A DNA stretch of 64,000 nt, taken from the NCBI GenBank assembly GCA_964538625.1, contig CAZIGH010000010.1, positions 1-64,000 of the forward strand, read 5' to 3'. The translations under genes were made by a program, and so were the position numbers. Of the stretch, positions 26,909 through 35,814 are shown in pieces. Below the pieces are notes generated by a model that searched no databases, was not told the origin of the DNA, and saw only the letters and a program-made list of their open reading frames with translations. Position 1 is the first letter of the stretch. Each line of letters begins with the position of its first letter. Origin of the DNA: JAEUHM01 sp964538625. GTDB lineage: Bacteria; Verrucomicrobiota; Verrucomicrobiia; Verrucomicrobiales; Verrucomicrobiaceae.

Positions 26909-27015
26909 GTTGGCTGCTTTTCGGCATCGATTCGCCTGATAAAAGAGGACTTTCGGGTTGCTACCCTGTTTCCGGGCGCTAGCCTTTCGGCCCCCTTTTT
27001 ACATTTGAGCGCACG

Positions 27016-29739
27016 ATGGAGATACCGATACCTGGACAACGATGGGTGAGCAATACGGAGGCTGAACTTGGACTGGGCGTCTTGCTCAAGGTAAGTCATA
27101 ACCGGATGGAGCTGTTCTTCCCCGCTGTGGGGGAGCTTCGTCAGTATTCATCCCGGGCAGCGGTACTCAGGCGTGTGAAGTTCTCGGAAGGGGACATGAT
27201 TCGTACCCACGATGGCAAGTCGTTCAAAGTGGATGCCGTGGAGACTCGGGAAGGTCTGGTGTACTACAAATCGGGCCGCAAGGAGATACCAGAGTCCCAG
27301 TTGGCTGATACCATCAGCTTCAGCAAGCCTGAGGAAAGGCTGCTCGCTGCACAGCTCGAAGACTTGCGCACGTTCAACCTGCGCAATGAGGCGCTACGCT
27401 GGCGGAGTCAGATCCAGGCGAGTGCTGTCCGTGGATTTGTGGGTGGGCGTGTGGATTTGCTTGGGCATCAGCTCTACATTGCGAATGAGGTGAGCCGCAG
27501 GCTGAAGCCTCGGGTGCTCTTGGCAGATGAAGTGGGCTTGGGCAAGACGATCGAAGCTGGGCTCATCCTGCATCGTCTCCTGCTTTCTGGTCGTGCGGGC
27601 AGGGTACTGATTCTGGTTCCGGAGCCGCTGGTGAACCAGTGGTTCGTGGAGTTGCTGCGTCGTTTCAACGTGATGACTAGCGTGTTCGATGAGAGTCGCT
27701 GCCAGGATATTGAGTCCGATGACCCTACGGCCAATCCATTCCTCTCCAACCAGATCGCGTTGTGCGCCGTGGGCTTCTTGGAGAACAATCCACAGCGTGC
27801 TCAGCAGTGCAAAGAAGCCGGGTGGGACCTCATGATCGTGGACGAAGCCCACCACCTGGAGTGGACGCCGCAAGCTGTGAGTCCCGCCTATCAGCTGGTG
27901 GCGGACCTTGCTGCGCGCATAGAGGGTTTGATCCTGATCACCGCTACACCGCAGCAGCTTGGACGTGAGGGGCACTTTGCCCGGCTGCGTCTGCTGGACC
28001 CGGAGCGTTACGACAGCCTGGAGAAGTTTGTGGATGAAGCCGACCAGTATGAGAAGGTGGCTGCGGTGGTGGACCGCATCCTGAAAGGGAAAAAGGTCAC
28101 CGAGGCCGACACGGCTGCCTTTGCCGGACGATCCGAGCGCGTGAAGAGGTTGCTTGCCGACATGGTGGAAGGCCATGATGCGGCAGCGCGGGAGCAGCTG
28201 ACCGCAGCATTGCTAGATGAGTTCGGTACGGGCAGGGTCATGTTCCGTAACACGCGCAGTGCACTAAAGGGCTTCCCGGAACGAAAGGCGAGGCTTGCTC
28301 CGCTAGAGAGCGGGCTGGACGCTAAGGTGAAATGGCTTGCCTCGCTGCTCAAGTCCTTGGGAGAGGACAAAGTGCTGGCCATCTGTCACACCAAAGAGCT
28401 GGCGCTTGAGTTTCAAGAAAAGCTGCTGCGTGAAATCAATGTCAGTTCCGGCATGTTCCATGAAGGCATGACCCTGCTTCAACGGGACCGTGCGGCGGTC
28501 CACTTTGCGGATGAGGAAGGAGCTCGGATCTTGCTGTGTTCGGAGATAGGAAGCGAGGGACGCAACTTCCAGTTCGCTCATCACTTGGTTTTGCTGGATC
28601 TGCCGTCCAACCCGGAGCTTCTGGAGCAGCGGATAGGACGTCTGGACCGCATAGGGCAGACAGCCGAGATTCAGATTCATGTGCCTTACGCGAGTGGGGG
28701 CCAGGAGGAGGTGCTGGCTCGTTGGTATCACGAGGGGTTGAATGCCTTCGAGACCAACCCGCATGGAGCTCTGGAGGTAAAGCACCAGGTGCAGAAGGAT
28801 CTGGAGGCTCTTTGCAGCCGTTTCAATGAAGGAGGTCTCGCCAAGCTCATCAAACAGACCCAGAAAGCCCACAAGGCGATGGGAGACAAACTGGAGCGCG
28901 GTCAGGACCGTCTTCTTGAACTGAACTCTTTCAAGGCGGATCAAGCTGAGAGCATCATCGAAGCGATGAAGGCTCACGATGAGGACCTGGATTTCGAGGA
29001 TTTTATCATCCGCATCCTGGATCGCATCGGCATGGTCGTGGAGGAGCACGGCAACCGCAGTTATGTATTCCGCCCTGGGGATCTAATGACAGACACACTG
29101 CCCACTATTCCGCCGGATGGATTGCTTGTGACTTTTGACCGTTCGCGGGCGCTGTCTCGGGACAACGTGAGCTTTTTGACCATCGATCACCCCATCGTCA
29201 TCGGTGCTCTCGATTACTTCTTGGGCAGTGAGGTGGGGAACTCCTCGTTTGGCGTCTGGAAGGATGTGGGGGAAGAAGGCTTGGCCATTGACGTCACTTA
29301 TGTGGTAGAGTGCATCGCTCCCGCAAAACTGCATACGGAGCGGTTCCTTCAGGCAAGGCCTATTCGTTTGACGATCGACCACAACCAGAACGACCTCACT
29401 GAGAGTGACCCCACCGAGGGAGCAAGGATCGTGAAAGGCGAAGCGTCCAAGTTCCTGGACAATGTGGCTTTCCGCAAAAAGCTGCTTCCCCAGATGCTGC
29501 GCAAGGCGGAGACCTTGGCTGCAGAGAAGGCTGCCATCCTGATTCACGAGGCCATCCTGGCGGTAAGTGTCAAGATGGATGCCGAGATCGAGCGCATGGA
29601 AGACCTAGCATTGCACAATCCGCACGTGAAGGAGGAGGACATCGACGCGCTGCGCACTCACAAAGAGGAGCTGCAAATCGCCATCCGAAGCGCGCGGCAT
29701 CGGTTGGATTGCATCAGACTGTTACACCGTTCGAAGTGA
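27016..29739 (+). CDS. rapA: RNA polymerase-associated SWI2/SNF2 ATPase RapA
   Basis: A 907-aa helicase-like protein. The N-terminus (IPGQRWVSNTEAELGLGVLL) is the RapA Tudor-like region that binds RNA polymerase. SNF2 motifs follow: LLADEVGLGKTIEAGLI (I), LILVPEPLVNQW (Ia), DEAHH (II) and LITATPQQ (III), with the second lobe at GSEGRNFQFAHHLVLLDLP and EQRIGRLDRIGQ. The C-terminal third is the RapA-specific domain. RapA recycles stalled RNA polymerase after termination. The length is a little below the roughly 968 aa of E. coli RapA. The call is secure because the N-terminal and C-terminal regions fit RapA, not merely generic SNF2. Confidence 0.93.
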   Translation: MEIPIPGQRWVSNTEAELGLGVLLKVSHNRMELFFPAVGELRQYSSRAAVLRRVKFSEGDMIRTHDGKSFKVDAVETREGLVYYKSGRKEIPESQLADTISFSKPEERLLAAQLEDLRTFNLRNEALRWRSQIQASAVRGFVGGRVDLLGHQLYIANEVSRRLKPRVLLADEVGLGKTIEAGLILHRLLLSGRAGRVLILVPEPLVNQWFVELLRRFNVMTSVFDESRCQDIESDDPTANPFLSNQIALCAVGFLENNPQRAQQCKEAGWDLMIVDEAHHLEWTPQAVSPAYQLVADLAARIEGLILITATPQQLGREGHFARLRLLDPERYDSLEKFVDEADQYEKVAAVVDRILKGKKVTEADTAAFAGRSERVKRLLADMVEGHDAAAREQLTAALLDEFGTGRVMFRNTRSALKGFPERKARLAPLESGLDAKVKWLASLLKSLGEDKVLAICHTKELALEFQEKLLREINVSSGMFHEGMTLLQRDRAAVHFADEEGARILLCSEIGSEGRNFQFAHHLVLLDLPSNPELLEQRIGRLDRIGQTAEIQIHVPYASGGQEEVLARWYHEGLNAFETNPHGALEVKHQVQKDLEALCSRFNEGGLAKLIKQTQKAHKAMGDKLERGQDRLLELNSFKADQAESIIEAMKAHDEDLDFEDFIIRILDRIGMVVEEHGNRSYVFRPGDLMTDTLPTIPPDGLLVTFDRSRALSRDNVSFLTIDHPIVIGALDYFLGSEVGNSSFGVWKDVGEEGLAIDVTYVVECIAPAKLHTERFLQARPIRLTIDHNQNDLTESDPTEGARIVKGEASKFLDNVAFRKKLLPQMLRKAETLAAEKAAILIHEAILAVSVKMDAEIERMEDLALHNPHVKEEDIDALRTHKEELQIAIRSARHRLDCIRLLHRSK

Positions 29740-29773
29740 CAGACCGCCACCGAGTCGATGCCGCGATGACAGG

Positions 29774-30415
29774 TCACTTTCTGCTAGGGCCGACGTAGCG
29801 GTAGTGGCCGGTCAAGGGATGAGCGAAGAGCACGTCTTCCAGCTGGGGTCCTGCACCTATGTTGTGGACCACCCAGGGGCGCGAGCCATTCTCTGGCGCT
29901 GGCACCACAATGCCGATGTGTGGCAGTCGCCCGCCCACGAGTGAAGTCACCAGATCACCCGGACTGTAATCGGAAGCCAGTTGGCTAGCGGGTATTGCTG
30001 TGCCGTGCCGTTTGAAAAAGGTCTGCAAGTTGGGCACTCTGCGGTGGTCAATATTTTTGTCGGGTCGTCGCAGCCCCCAGTGCTTGGGATAGAGAGAGAA
30101 GTTTTGCTTCATGTCCTCATGCACCAACTTCTGCAAGTCAATGCCCAACGTCCGATAAGCCCTGATGACTTCATCTGTGCAAACGCCGGTGTTCGCTGGG
30201 ACATCACCTCCCGGATAATCAAGCGGGACATAGGCAGGGTCGTAGCGAACGGTGAACGCAGTGCGGTCGAGCGCTGCATGGGCGAGCTTGGTGGCGAAGG
30301 TATCATCATTCGGAAGCCTTTCTCTGGACGCCCGCACCAGTGGCTGGCCGTTGGCTAATGCGGTGCGGCCCAGGCTAGCCAGTAACGTGGCATACAGCCA
30401 ACTCCTTCTTTTCAT
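29774..30415 (-). CDS. Exported DUF1287 (NlpC/P60-like) protein
   Basis: A 213-aa protein with an N-terminal signal (MKRRSWLYATLLASLGRTALA). The mature part matches DUF1287: YDPAYVPLDYPGGDVPANTG, VCTDEVIRAYRTLGIDLQKL, NIDHRRVPNLQTFFKRH, YSPGDLVTS and LPHIGIVV. The Cys in VCTDEV and the His in LPHIGIV sit where the catalytic pair of an NlpC/P60-like fold would be. This suggests amidase or peptidase activity on cell wall or another periplasmic substrate, which is not proven for the family. The ATG at 30415 gives the signal peptide; 17 further upstream codons are open. It is convergent with rapA, with 34 bp between the stops. Confidence 0.83.
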   Translation of the reverse strand: MKRRSWLYATLLASLGRTALANGQPLVRASRERLPNDDTFATKLAHAALDRTAFTVRYDPAYVPLDYPGGDVPANTGVCTDEVIRAYRTLGIDLQKLVHEDMKQNFSLYPKHWGLRRPDKNIDHRRVPNLQTFFKRHGTAIPASQLASDYSPGDLVTSLVGGRLPHIGIVVPAPENGSRPWVVHNIGAGPQLEDVLFAHPLTGHYRYVGPSRK

Positions 30416-30466
30416 ACCGGTGGGAGCCAAACTCCGGCCCTCTATTCCCCAAACCCCCACAAACAA

Positions 30467-30494
30467 AAAGCCCGGACCTTGCGGACCGGGCTTT
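30467..30494 (-). terminator. Rho-independent terminator after the TIGR04073 gene
   Basis: On the minus strand a 9-bp GC-rich stem (AAAGCCCGG / CCGGGCTTT) continues, past an A-A mismatch, with two more G-C pairs and a 4-nt loop, and is followed by TTTGTTTG. It lies 26 bp after the stop of the TIGR04073 gene and before the DUF1287 gene. The two minus-strand genes are therefore probably transcribed separately. Confidence 0.85.
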
Positions 30495-30520
30495 GAGAAG
30501 GGGATGGTCCGTATAGGCGC

Positions 30521-30940
30521 CTACCAGACCTGACTGCGGCAGTAGGTGCTCTGGGTCTGGATGCCAATCTGGGGAGGGAACTCGTCGTAACCTGCCCAAG
30601 GATCGATGGCGGCTTTCGAGTAGAAAGGAGGACGGTAGGTGCCCTTGTAAGCGTGAACTGGGAATGTCACCAGCTCCCACACACCGTAACCGATCCGGAC
30701 CAGACCGCGCTTGCCACCTTCGATAGGACCCTCGGTGAAAGCGGTGCTGTTCCCGTCATACCGGTTGGACCGGTTCCAAGTGCTGATGATCTCAGCCGGA
30801 CCGTAAGCAATATTGGCAATGGCGCGGGCGAGTTTCCGGCTCCAAGTATATTTCATGCTGTTGGAGGACTGGATGTCAGCAAAGGCCACACCAGAGACGA
30901 GAAGGGCCAACAGAAGGGAGATGGTGACGCGTTTTTTCAT
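30521..30940 (-). CDS. Exosortase system-associated protein, TIGR04073 family
   Basis: A 139-aa exported protein with signal peptide MKKRVTISLLLALLVSGVAFA. The mature protein has RKLARAIANIAYGPAEIIST, then a Gly-rich stretch, then GLVRIGYGVWELVTFPV, which is the pattern of the TIGR04073 family (K-L-x-R-x-x-x-N, GxxEI, G-V-x-E-x-x-T-F-P). That family is found in genomes with exosortase/PEP-CTERM sorting, but its function is unknown. No exosortase or PEP-CTERM protein is visible in this window. A possible promoter is TTGCCA and TAAGAA, 18 nt apart, just upstream on the minus strand. It would leave almost no leader. Confidence 0.8.
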   Translation of the reverse strand: MKKRVTISLLLALLVSGVAFADIQSSNSMKYTWSRKLARAIANIAYGPAEIISTWNRSNRYDGNSTAFTEGPIEGGKRGLVRIGYGVWELVTFPVHAYKGTYRPPFYSKAAIDPWAGYDEFPPQIGIQTQSTYCRSQVW

Positions 30941-31095
30941 GAAGGTTCGTTATTCTTAGCAAAAACTGGTTCGGATTGGCAAGAGAGAATCCAAAAATAA
31001 ATCAGTCCAGAGAAAAAAGGCGTGCCGGTTCGGTGAGCGATTCAAGATTGCACGCTCGGCCCGGCTGCGTTTGTATCGCTCGCCATTCCCCGCTC

Positions 31096-31689
31096 ATGAA
31101 GCTCCGTCACCTGTTTCCCGTTTCTCTCATACTGTTAGTTGCCTCTGTGTCCGGCCAAGACGCTGCGCCAGATCATGGTGGTCATGGTGGTGCCTTGGCC
31201 ATCAATCAGGAACTCATCAAAGGCATCACTCCTGCGGATTTTTTGAGGCTCGGGGAGGAGGACAAAACCGCAGTCATCACTTTGGTCGCCGTCTGGTCTG
31301 CCGCCAATGCGGGCATGAACTTCAACGGTTACTCCCATGGCAAGGCCATTTACACCATACCGAAAGACTGGAAGGTGGAGGTGCGTTTCATCAACCCCAG
31401 CCCCATTCCGCACAGCGCGCTGGTGGTGGAGAGAGACACTACGAAGAAACTCCAGATGGGCGAACCATTCTTTCCCGGAGCGTCTGTGCCCAATCCGGCC
31501 CAGGGCATGTCCAACAAGGCCGCTACCTTCAGCTTCGTGGCAGATGAGGCGGGTGAGTTTGCCATTGCGTGCGGCTTCCCAGCTCACGCCATCAGTGGGC
31601 ACTGGGTAAGCTTGAACGTGTCAGAAGGCCTCAAGCTGCCGACCTTGCAACTTGGAGAGGATTCCAAACCCGTAGAGGCGGTGAAATAA
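31096..31689 (+). CDS. Sulfocyanin-like cupredoxin (blue copper) protein
   Basis: A 197-aa protein with signal peptide MKLRHLFPVSLILLVASVSG, then a His/Gly-rich segment (DHGGHGG). The C-terminal half is a cupredoxin: H106 in NPSPIPHSALVV, and C159 and H164 in IACGFPAHAISGHW. This arrangement matches sulfocyanins, where C-x4-H-x4-M provides the last three copper ligands. Here the axial position is His169 instead of Met. It would carry electrons in the periplasm. The next genes encode a lipoprotein and the ResB and CcsA heme-handling proteins, so a respiratory link is likely. I chose the ATG at 31096 because it opens a clear signal peptide. Confidence 0.78.
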   Translation: MKLRHLFPVSLILLVASVSGQDAAPDHGGHGGALAINQELIKGITPADFLRLGEEDKTAVITLVAVWSAANAGMNFNGYSHGKAIYTIPKDWKVEVRFINPSPIPHSALVVERDTTKKLQMGEPFFPGASVPNPAQGMSNKAATFSFVADEAGEFAIACGFPAHAISGHWVSLNVSEGLKLPTLQLGEDSKPVEAVK

Positions 31690-31779
31690 GTGAGAAGCGC
31701 CACCCGCACCTCCTCCCAAACGTAGTTTGTGCTCAAAGAAGCTATCCCTTCGGAGCGTTTCTTTCGAACCCCCCAGATC

Positions 31780-32418
31780 ATGACCCCCATTTCCAAACTG
31801 GCCCTTGCGGCCATTCCTTGCCTCGTCGTCGCGTGCGACCGCGTGACTGAGCGCATGGAAATCACCGAAACACGTGTTCTCTCCAAGCATGCCAGGGAGC
31901 CACAGACCGACATCCCGAGCAAAACTCGCTTCTACGATGACAGCCGTGATGAGGCCGGAAGGGGAGAACATCCACTCGTGTGGACGACGCCCCCGGGTTG
32001 GACGGAGGGTCAGCCTAGCCAGATGCGGCTTATTGATTTGAAGTTCGGCGAAGCTGGGGAAGGGGAATGCTATCTGTCCGCGTTGCCCGGCCCCGCAGGT
32101 GGAGTGGCGGCGAACTTAAACCGCTGGCGTGGGCAGCTCGGCCAGGAACCGCTTGCAGACGCCGAGATAGAGAAGCTTCCGCGCAAGCCCTTCATGGGGG
32201 AGAGCGCCTACTATCTCGTCGTGGATGGCGACTATCGGAACGTGGGACAGGAACAGGCTTCTAAGGATTACAGGCTTGTCGGTCTGCTCCACGAGACTCC
32301 TGAACTCACGCTCTTCGTCAAAATGACCGGGCCACGAGCCTTGGTGGAGGCGAACATGGCAGGCTTTGAGAGCTTTGTTGCATCCATCGGCTTCCGTCGC
32401 CGTACTACCCAGCAGTAA
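31780..32418 (+). CDS. Lipoprotein of unknown function upstream of ResB/CcsA
   Basis: A 212-aa protein beginning MTPISKLALAAIPCLVVAC, a lipoprotein signal with Cys19 as the lipidation site. The mature part has a flexible polar segment, then a compact domain starting around LVWTTPPGWTEGQPSQMRLI and including FGEAGEGECYLSALPGPAGG and LNRWRGQLGQEPL. It ends with FESFVASIGF. This looks like a small periplasmic domain that recurs near cytochrome genes in this phylum, but I cannot name it. The start at 31780 is preferred to an upstream frame opening at 31729. The position, 19 bp before resB, implies co-transcription. Confidence 0.7.
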   Translation: MTPISKLALAAIPCLVVACDRVTERMEITETRVLSKHAREPQTDIPSKTRFYDDSRDEAGRGEHPLVWTTPPGWTEGQPSQMRLIDLKFGEAGEGECYLSALPGPAGGVAANLNRWRGQLGQEPLADAEIEKLPRKPFMGESAYYLVVDGDYRNVGQEQASKDYRLVGLLHETPELTLFVKMTGPRALVEANMAGFESFVASIGFRRRTTQQ

Positions 32419-32437
32419 CCTTTAGCACCGCTACTCC

Positions 32438-33688
32438 GTGAAACCGTTTTTCACAAAAGTCTTCACTTTCCTCAGCAGTTTTGGCCTAGCCACATTTCTG
32501 CTCGTCCTACTGCTCATTTACACCACCCTTGGCACGCTGGAACAGCCAGAGCACGGGCTTTACGCAACGCAGGTGAAGTATTTCGAATCCATCTGGCTCA
32601 CCAGCATCGACCTCGGAGCTAGCCTAAGGGCTTTGAACTTCCCATGCGGAGACTTGAAGCTGCCTGTGCTGCTTCCCGGAGGTTACACCGTCATGGCTTT
32701 GTTTTGCCTGAACATCATCATCGGCGGCATCATCAAGATCCGCAAAAGCCCGCGCACGATCGGCGTCATCATCTCGCACTTCGCCATGGTGTTTATGATC
32801 GTGGCTGGCGGCGTTTCCATGCACTCCAAGATCGAAGGGAACCTCTCTGTGATGGAGGGGCAGACGGACGACCAGTTTTTCAGTTTGGACCTGAGGGATG
32901 TGGAGATAGAGCAGGTAGAGCCTAAGCCCTCGGATGGCAGCCGGTCGGTCATGGTCATACCGGACAAGCACTTCGCCGACCTAGTGCCGAGCCGTAATGA
33001 AGGCAAGGCACGCACTTTCACCAGCAAGGACCTACCCTTTGAGCTGACCCTGAGCAACTACGCACTCAACAGCCAGATCAAGCGAGCCGACGACCCCGCG
33101 ACTCAGCGCGACGTAGTGGATGGTTACTTCATTCAGCCGCTACCTCCTGAGACGGAGCATGGTCAAAACATGCCAGCCATCTACGCCACAGTGAAAGACC
33201 TGAAGACGGGAGAGGAGACGAAGGGTATCCTGTGGCTTCGCGCAGCCGCGCCATGGACCATTAAAGCCGGTGGAAAAACCTTCACCATCGACCTTGTCCG
33301 CCGCTCCTGGGTACTGCCTTACGAAGTGAAGCTGGAGCAGGCTATTCGAGAATTCCACCCTGGCACGCAGCGTCCGCGTCGGTTCGCCAGCATCGTGACC
33401 CAAATCCAGGATGGTCGGGAAGAGCGGAAGGAAATCACCATGAATGAACCCCTCCGAAGCGGGGGCTACACCCTTTTCCAACATCAGATGATGAGTGCCG
33501 AGGAACTCCAGCGCACTGGAAATGCCTCCGTTTTTCAAGTGGTCAGCAATCCGTCGGACCAGTGGCCACTCTGGTCCTGCATCGCCGTCGGTATAGGCCT
33601 TCTCATCCACTTCATCGCCATGCTCGGGCGCCATATCAAACGACTCAACGCGCAGCGGGCCGCTAGTGCGTCCGCAGTCGCTGCTTGA
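32438..33688 (+). CDS. resB: Cytochrome c biogenesis protein ResB (CcsB)
   Basis: A 416-aa membrane protein of the System II cytochrome c maturation pathway. With CcsA it delivers heme to apocytochromes on the outer face of the membrane. Helices are visible at about 11-30 (SSFGLATFLLVLLLIYTTLG), 80-96 (TVMALFCLNIIIGGI), 105-125 (IGVIISHFAMVFMIVAGG) and near the C-terminus (SCIAVGIGLLIHFIAMLG). A periplasmic domain of about 230 residues lies between the third and last helix. The motif TLGTLEQPEHGLY near residue 30 is typical. Translation must start at the GTG at 32438; no ATG fits before the first helix. Confidence 0.88.
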   Translation: MKPFFTKVFTFLSSFGLATFLLVLLLIYTTLGTLEQPEHGLYATQVKYFESIWLTSIDLGASLRALNFPCGDLKLPVLLPGGYTVMALFCLNIIIGGIIKIRKSPRTIGVIISHFAMVFMIVAGGVSMHSKIEGNLSVMEGQTDDQFFSLDLRDVEIEQVEPKPSDGSRSVMVIPDKHFADLVPSRNEGKARTFTSKDLPFELTLSNYALNSQIKRADDPATQRDVVDGYFIQPLPPETEHGQNMPAIYATVKDLKTGEETKGILWLRAAAPWTIKAGGKTFTIDLVRRSWVLPYEVKLEQAIREFHPGTQRPRRFASIVTQIQDGREERKEITMNEPLRSGGYTLFQHQMMSAEELQRTGNASVFQVVSNPSDQWPLWSCIAVGIGLLIHFIAMLGRHIKRLNAQRAASASAVAA

Positions 33689-33709
33689 ACAGTCACGCTT
33701 CATCCCTCC

Positions 33710-35692
33710 ATGAAATCGCTTCTTCTCCTTCTTGCGCTTCTCTCATGCGTCAGCATCGCTTCTGCTCAGACGCAGCCCGCGCTCTCCGTCTTGCGCGATC
33801 CCGAGGTCGTTCGCACTTTCGCCACGCTGCCCGTGCAGGAGAGTGGACGCATCAAGCCGCTGGATACCATAGCGCGTTACCGGCTGCTTCGCTTTCACGG
33901 TACGCGCACCCTTCGATTCGAGAATCCTGAGACCGGGAAGAGCGACAAGCTCAGCGCCATGGAGTGGATGCTCATTGCATGGTTTCGGCCGGACATCGCG
34001 AAGGATTTGCCGCTGTTCCGCGTGGATAATCCGGAGGCCATCACTGAAATCGGTGCCACCGCAAAGGGGCGCATGGAAGGGGTCCGTGGCAAGTACACCT
34101 ATAACGACATTCTGCCCCATCGGAATACCCTCATGGAAAAGGCGGAGGATTACCGGCAGATGGACCCCAAGAAGCGCACTGCGGTGCAGACGATGATCGC
34201 CAATCTCGGCATCAACTACCTCGACTTTGAAATGATCCTGACCCACTGGGATCTCTTCCGTGCACCGTTTGGGAAGGATGAAGGCAGCCTGCCAGCCGAG
34301 CTGTCCGCCAGCATCCCGAAGCCTTATCGGATTGCCACGCTCCTTCCCGCCGTATTTGACTATCTCAAAAAGCACCCTGAAGCCGCCGCACCTATGTCCA
34401 ACCCATGGATGATGAGCTTCCTTAAAGGGGCGCTTGGAGGTATGATGACGGGCAACCGGGAAATGACCTTCCGCATTTTCCCACCCACACAGACTGCAAA
34501 CGAGCAATGGCACGGCCCAGGTCCCATCATCATGGACAATCTTCAGACCAAGGAGGTGCTGCCCTACGACCTTGAGTGGATGACTCAGTACGAGAACATT
34601 TTTCTCAGCGCGGGGGATGCGGCTGCATTCAAGAGCGCCGTGACCTCGTTCGCGGAGAAAACCAGAGCTGGAGCAGCAGCGCGGAATGAGGGCAAGCATG
34701 TGGACCTGGAGGCATCCTATCACCGGACAGATTACTTCTATTACGCACTGATCTATTTCACCCTGGGCTTGATCCTGCTGGCCACCACGTGGGCTGCTCC
34801 CGGGTCGAAGTATGAGAAGGCCGCCATCATCGGTACTTGGATCAGCGTGCTTGTGGCGACAGCCTACTGCATCACCGGCATCGTGATTCGCTGCATCATC
34901 ATGCAGCGTCCGCCCATTGCCACCTTGTATGAGACTATCATCTTCATCGCTGCCACAGGTGCGCTTTTCGGCATCGTCGCCGAATGGATCAGCCGGAACC
35001 GGCTGGGCCTCTTGGTGGCCACCATCGCGGGCGTAGCGGGACTTTTCCTGTCCATCCGGTTTGAGACAAATGATGCGCAGGACACGCTGGTGCAGCTGCA
35101 GGCCGTATTGATCACGAACTTCTGGCTGGCCACTCACGTGCCGCTCATCAATCTCGGTTACAGTGCCTCCATGGTGGCCGCCATCGCCAGCATGGTGTAT
35201 TTCATCCGCAGGCTGTTTGGCAATATCACAGAAGGCGACGCTACCGCACGCAGCATTACTCGCATGTCTTACGGGTTCCTTGGTGCTGGACTTTTCCTTT
35301 CACTTGTGGGCACTGTGCTGGGAGGCATTTGGGCTAATGACTCATGGGGGCGCTTCTGGGGGTGGGATCCAAAGGAAAACGGTGCTCTCATGATTGTGCT
35401 CATGATCCTCATCATTCTTCATGCGCGCTTAGGCGGTTACATTCGTGAGATTGGGCTGCACGCTTGCAACCTTGTTCTCGGTTGTATCACCGTCTTCTCA
35501 TGGTTTGGCACCAACCAACTCGGCGTGGGTCTCCATGCCTATGGGTTCACGGATGGCGTCTGGGGTTGGCTGCGCCTCTTCTGGGCATCTCAACTTGTGC
35601 TGCTGCTTGTCGCAGCCGGCCTGAAGTTCCAGGCGATCGGCAAGACCAGCAAGGTGAAGTCCGCACCACGTGACGCTTTGCCCGCAGATTGA
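33710..35692 (+). CDS. ccsA: Cytochrome c biogenesis protein CcsA with extended periplasmic domain
   Basis: A 660-aa protein. The C-terminal half (about 345-650) is the CcsA/CcmC heme-handling membrane domain with the tryptophan-rich WWD signature NDSWGRFWGWDPKENGAL and histidines in HVPLINLGYS and HARLGGYIREIGLHACN. The N-terminal half begins with a signal peptide (MKSLLLLLALLSCVSIASA) and a soluble region of about 300 residues that opens with LPVQESGRIKPLDTIARY. That opening is typical of the long CcsA forms of Bacteroidota and Verrucomicrobiota. The gene starts 21 bp after resB. The cupredoxin, the lipoprotein, ResB and CcsA appear to form one unit. Confidence 0.9.
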   Translation: MKSLLLLLALLSCVSIASAQTQPALSVLRDPEVVRTFATLPVQESGRIKPLDTIARYRLLRFHGTRTLRFENPETGKSDKLSAMEWMLIAWFRPDIAKDLPLFRVDNPEAITEIGATAKGRMEGVRGKYTYNDILPHRNTLMEKAEDYRQMDPKKRTAVQTMIANLGINYLDFEMILTHWDLFRAPFGKDEGSLPAELSASIPKPYRIATLLPAVFDYLKKHPEAAAPMSNPWMMSFLKGALGGMMTGNREMTFRIFPPTQTANEQWHGPGPIIMDNLQTKEVLPYDLEWMTQYENIFLSAGDAAAFKSAVTSFAEKTRAGAAARNEGKHVDLEASYHRTDYFYYALIYFTLGLILLATTWAAPGSKYEKAAIIGTWISVLVATAYCITGIVIRCIIMQRPPIATLYETIIFIAATGALFGIVAEWISRNRLGLLVATIAGVAGLFLSIRFETNDAQDTLVQLQAVLITNFWLATHVPLINLGYSASMVAAIASMVYFIRRLFGNITEGDATARSITRMSYGFLGAGLFLSLVGTVLGGIWANDSWGRFWGWDPKENGALMIVLMILIILHARLGGYIREIGLHACNLVLGCITVFSWFGTNQLGVGLHAYGFTDGVWGWLRLFWASQLVLLLVAAGLKFQAIGKTSKVKSAPRDALPAD

Positions 35693-35814
35693 CTAAAGTG
35701 CCAGCGTTCGTTTTCATTGCGCGCCTCGGCATTCTTCGCCGCTGCATGTCGGAGCCGACAAAAAGCGTGCTCGGCTGTAACCGGTAGTGAGTTGCGGTGT
35801 TAGGGAACGGTTGA

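Noticed and set aside
33743..35137. A 464-codon minus-strand frame opposite ccsA
   Set aside because: It is antisense to a clear CcsA gene; the product lacks hydrophobic periodicity or motifs and arises from codon bias.
35745..35765. TGTCGG-AG-CCGACA palindrome between ccsA and the propeller gene as a terminator
   Set aside because: The 2-nt loop is too tight and there is no U tract on either strand.
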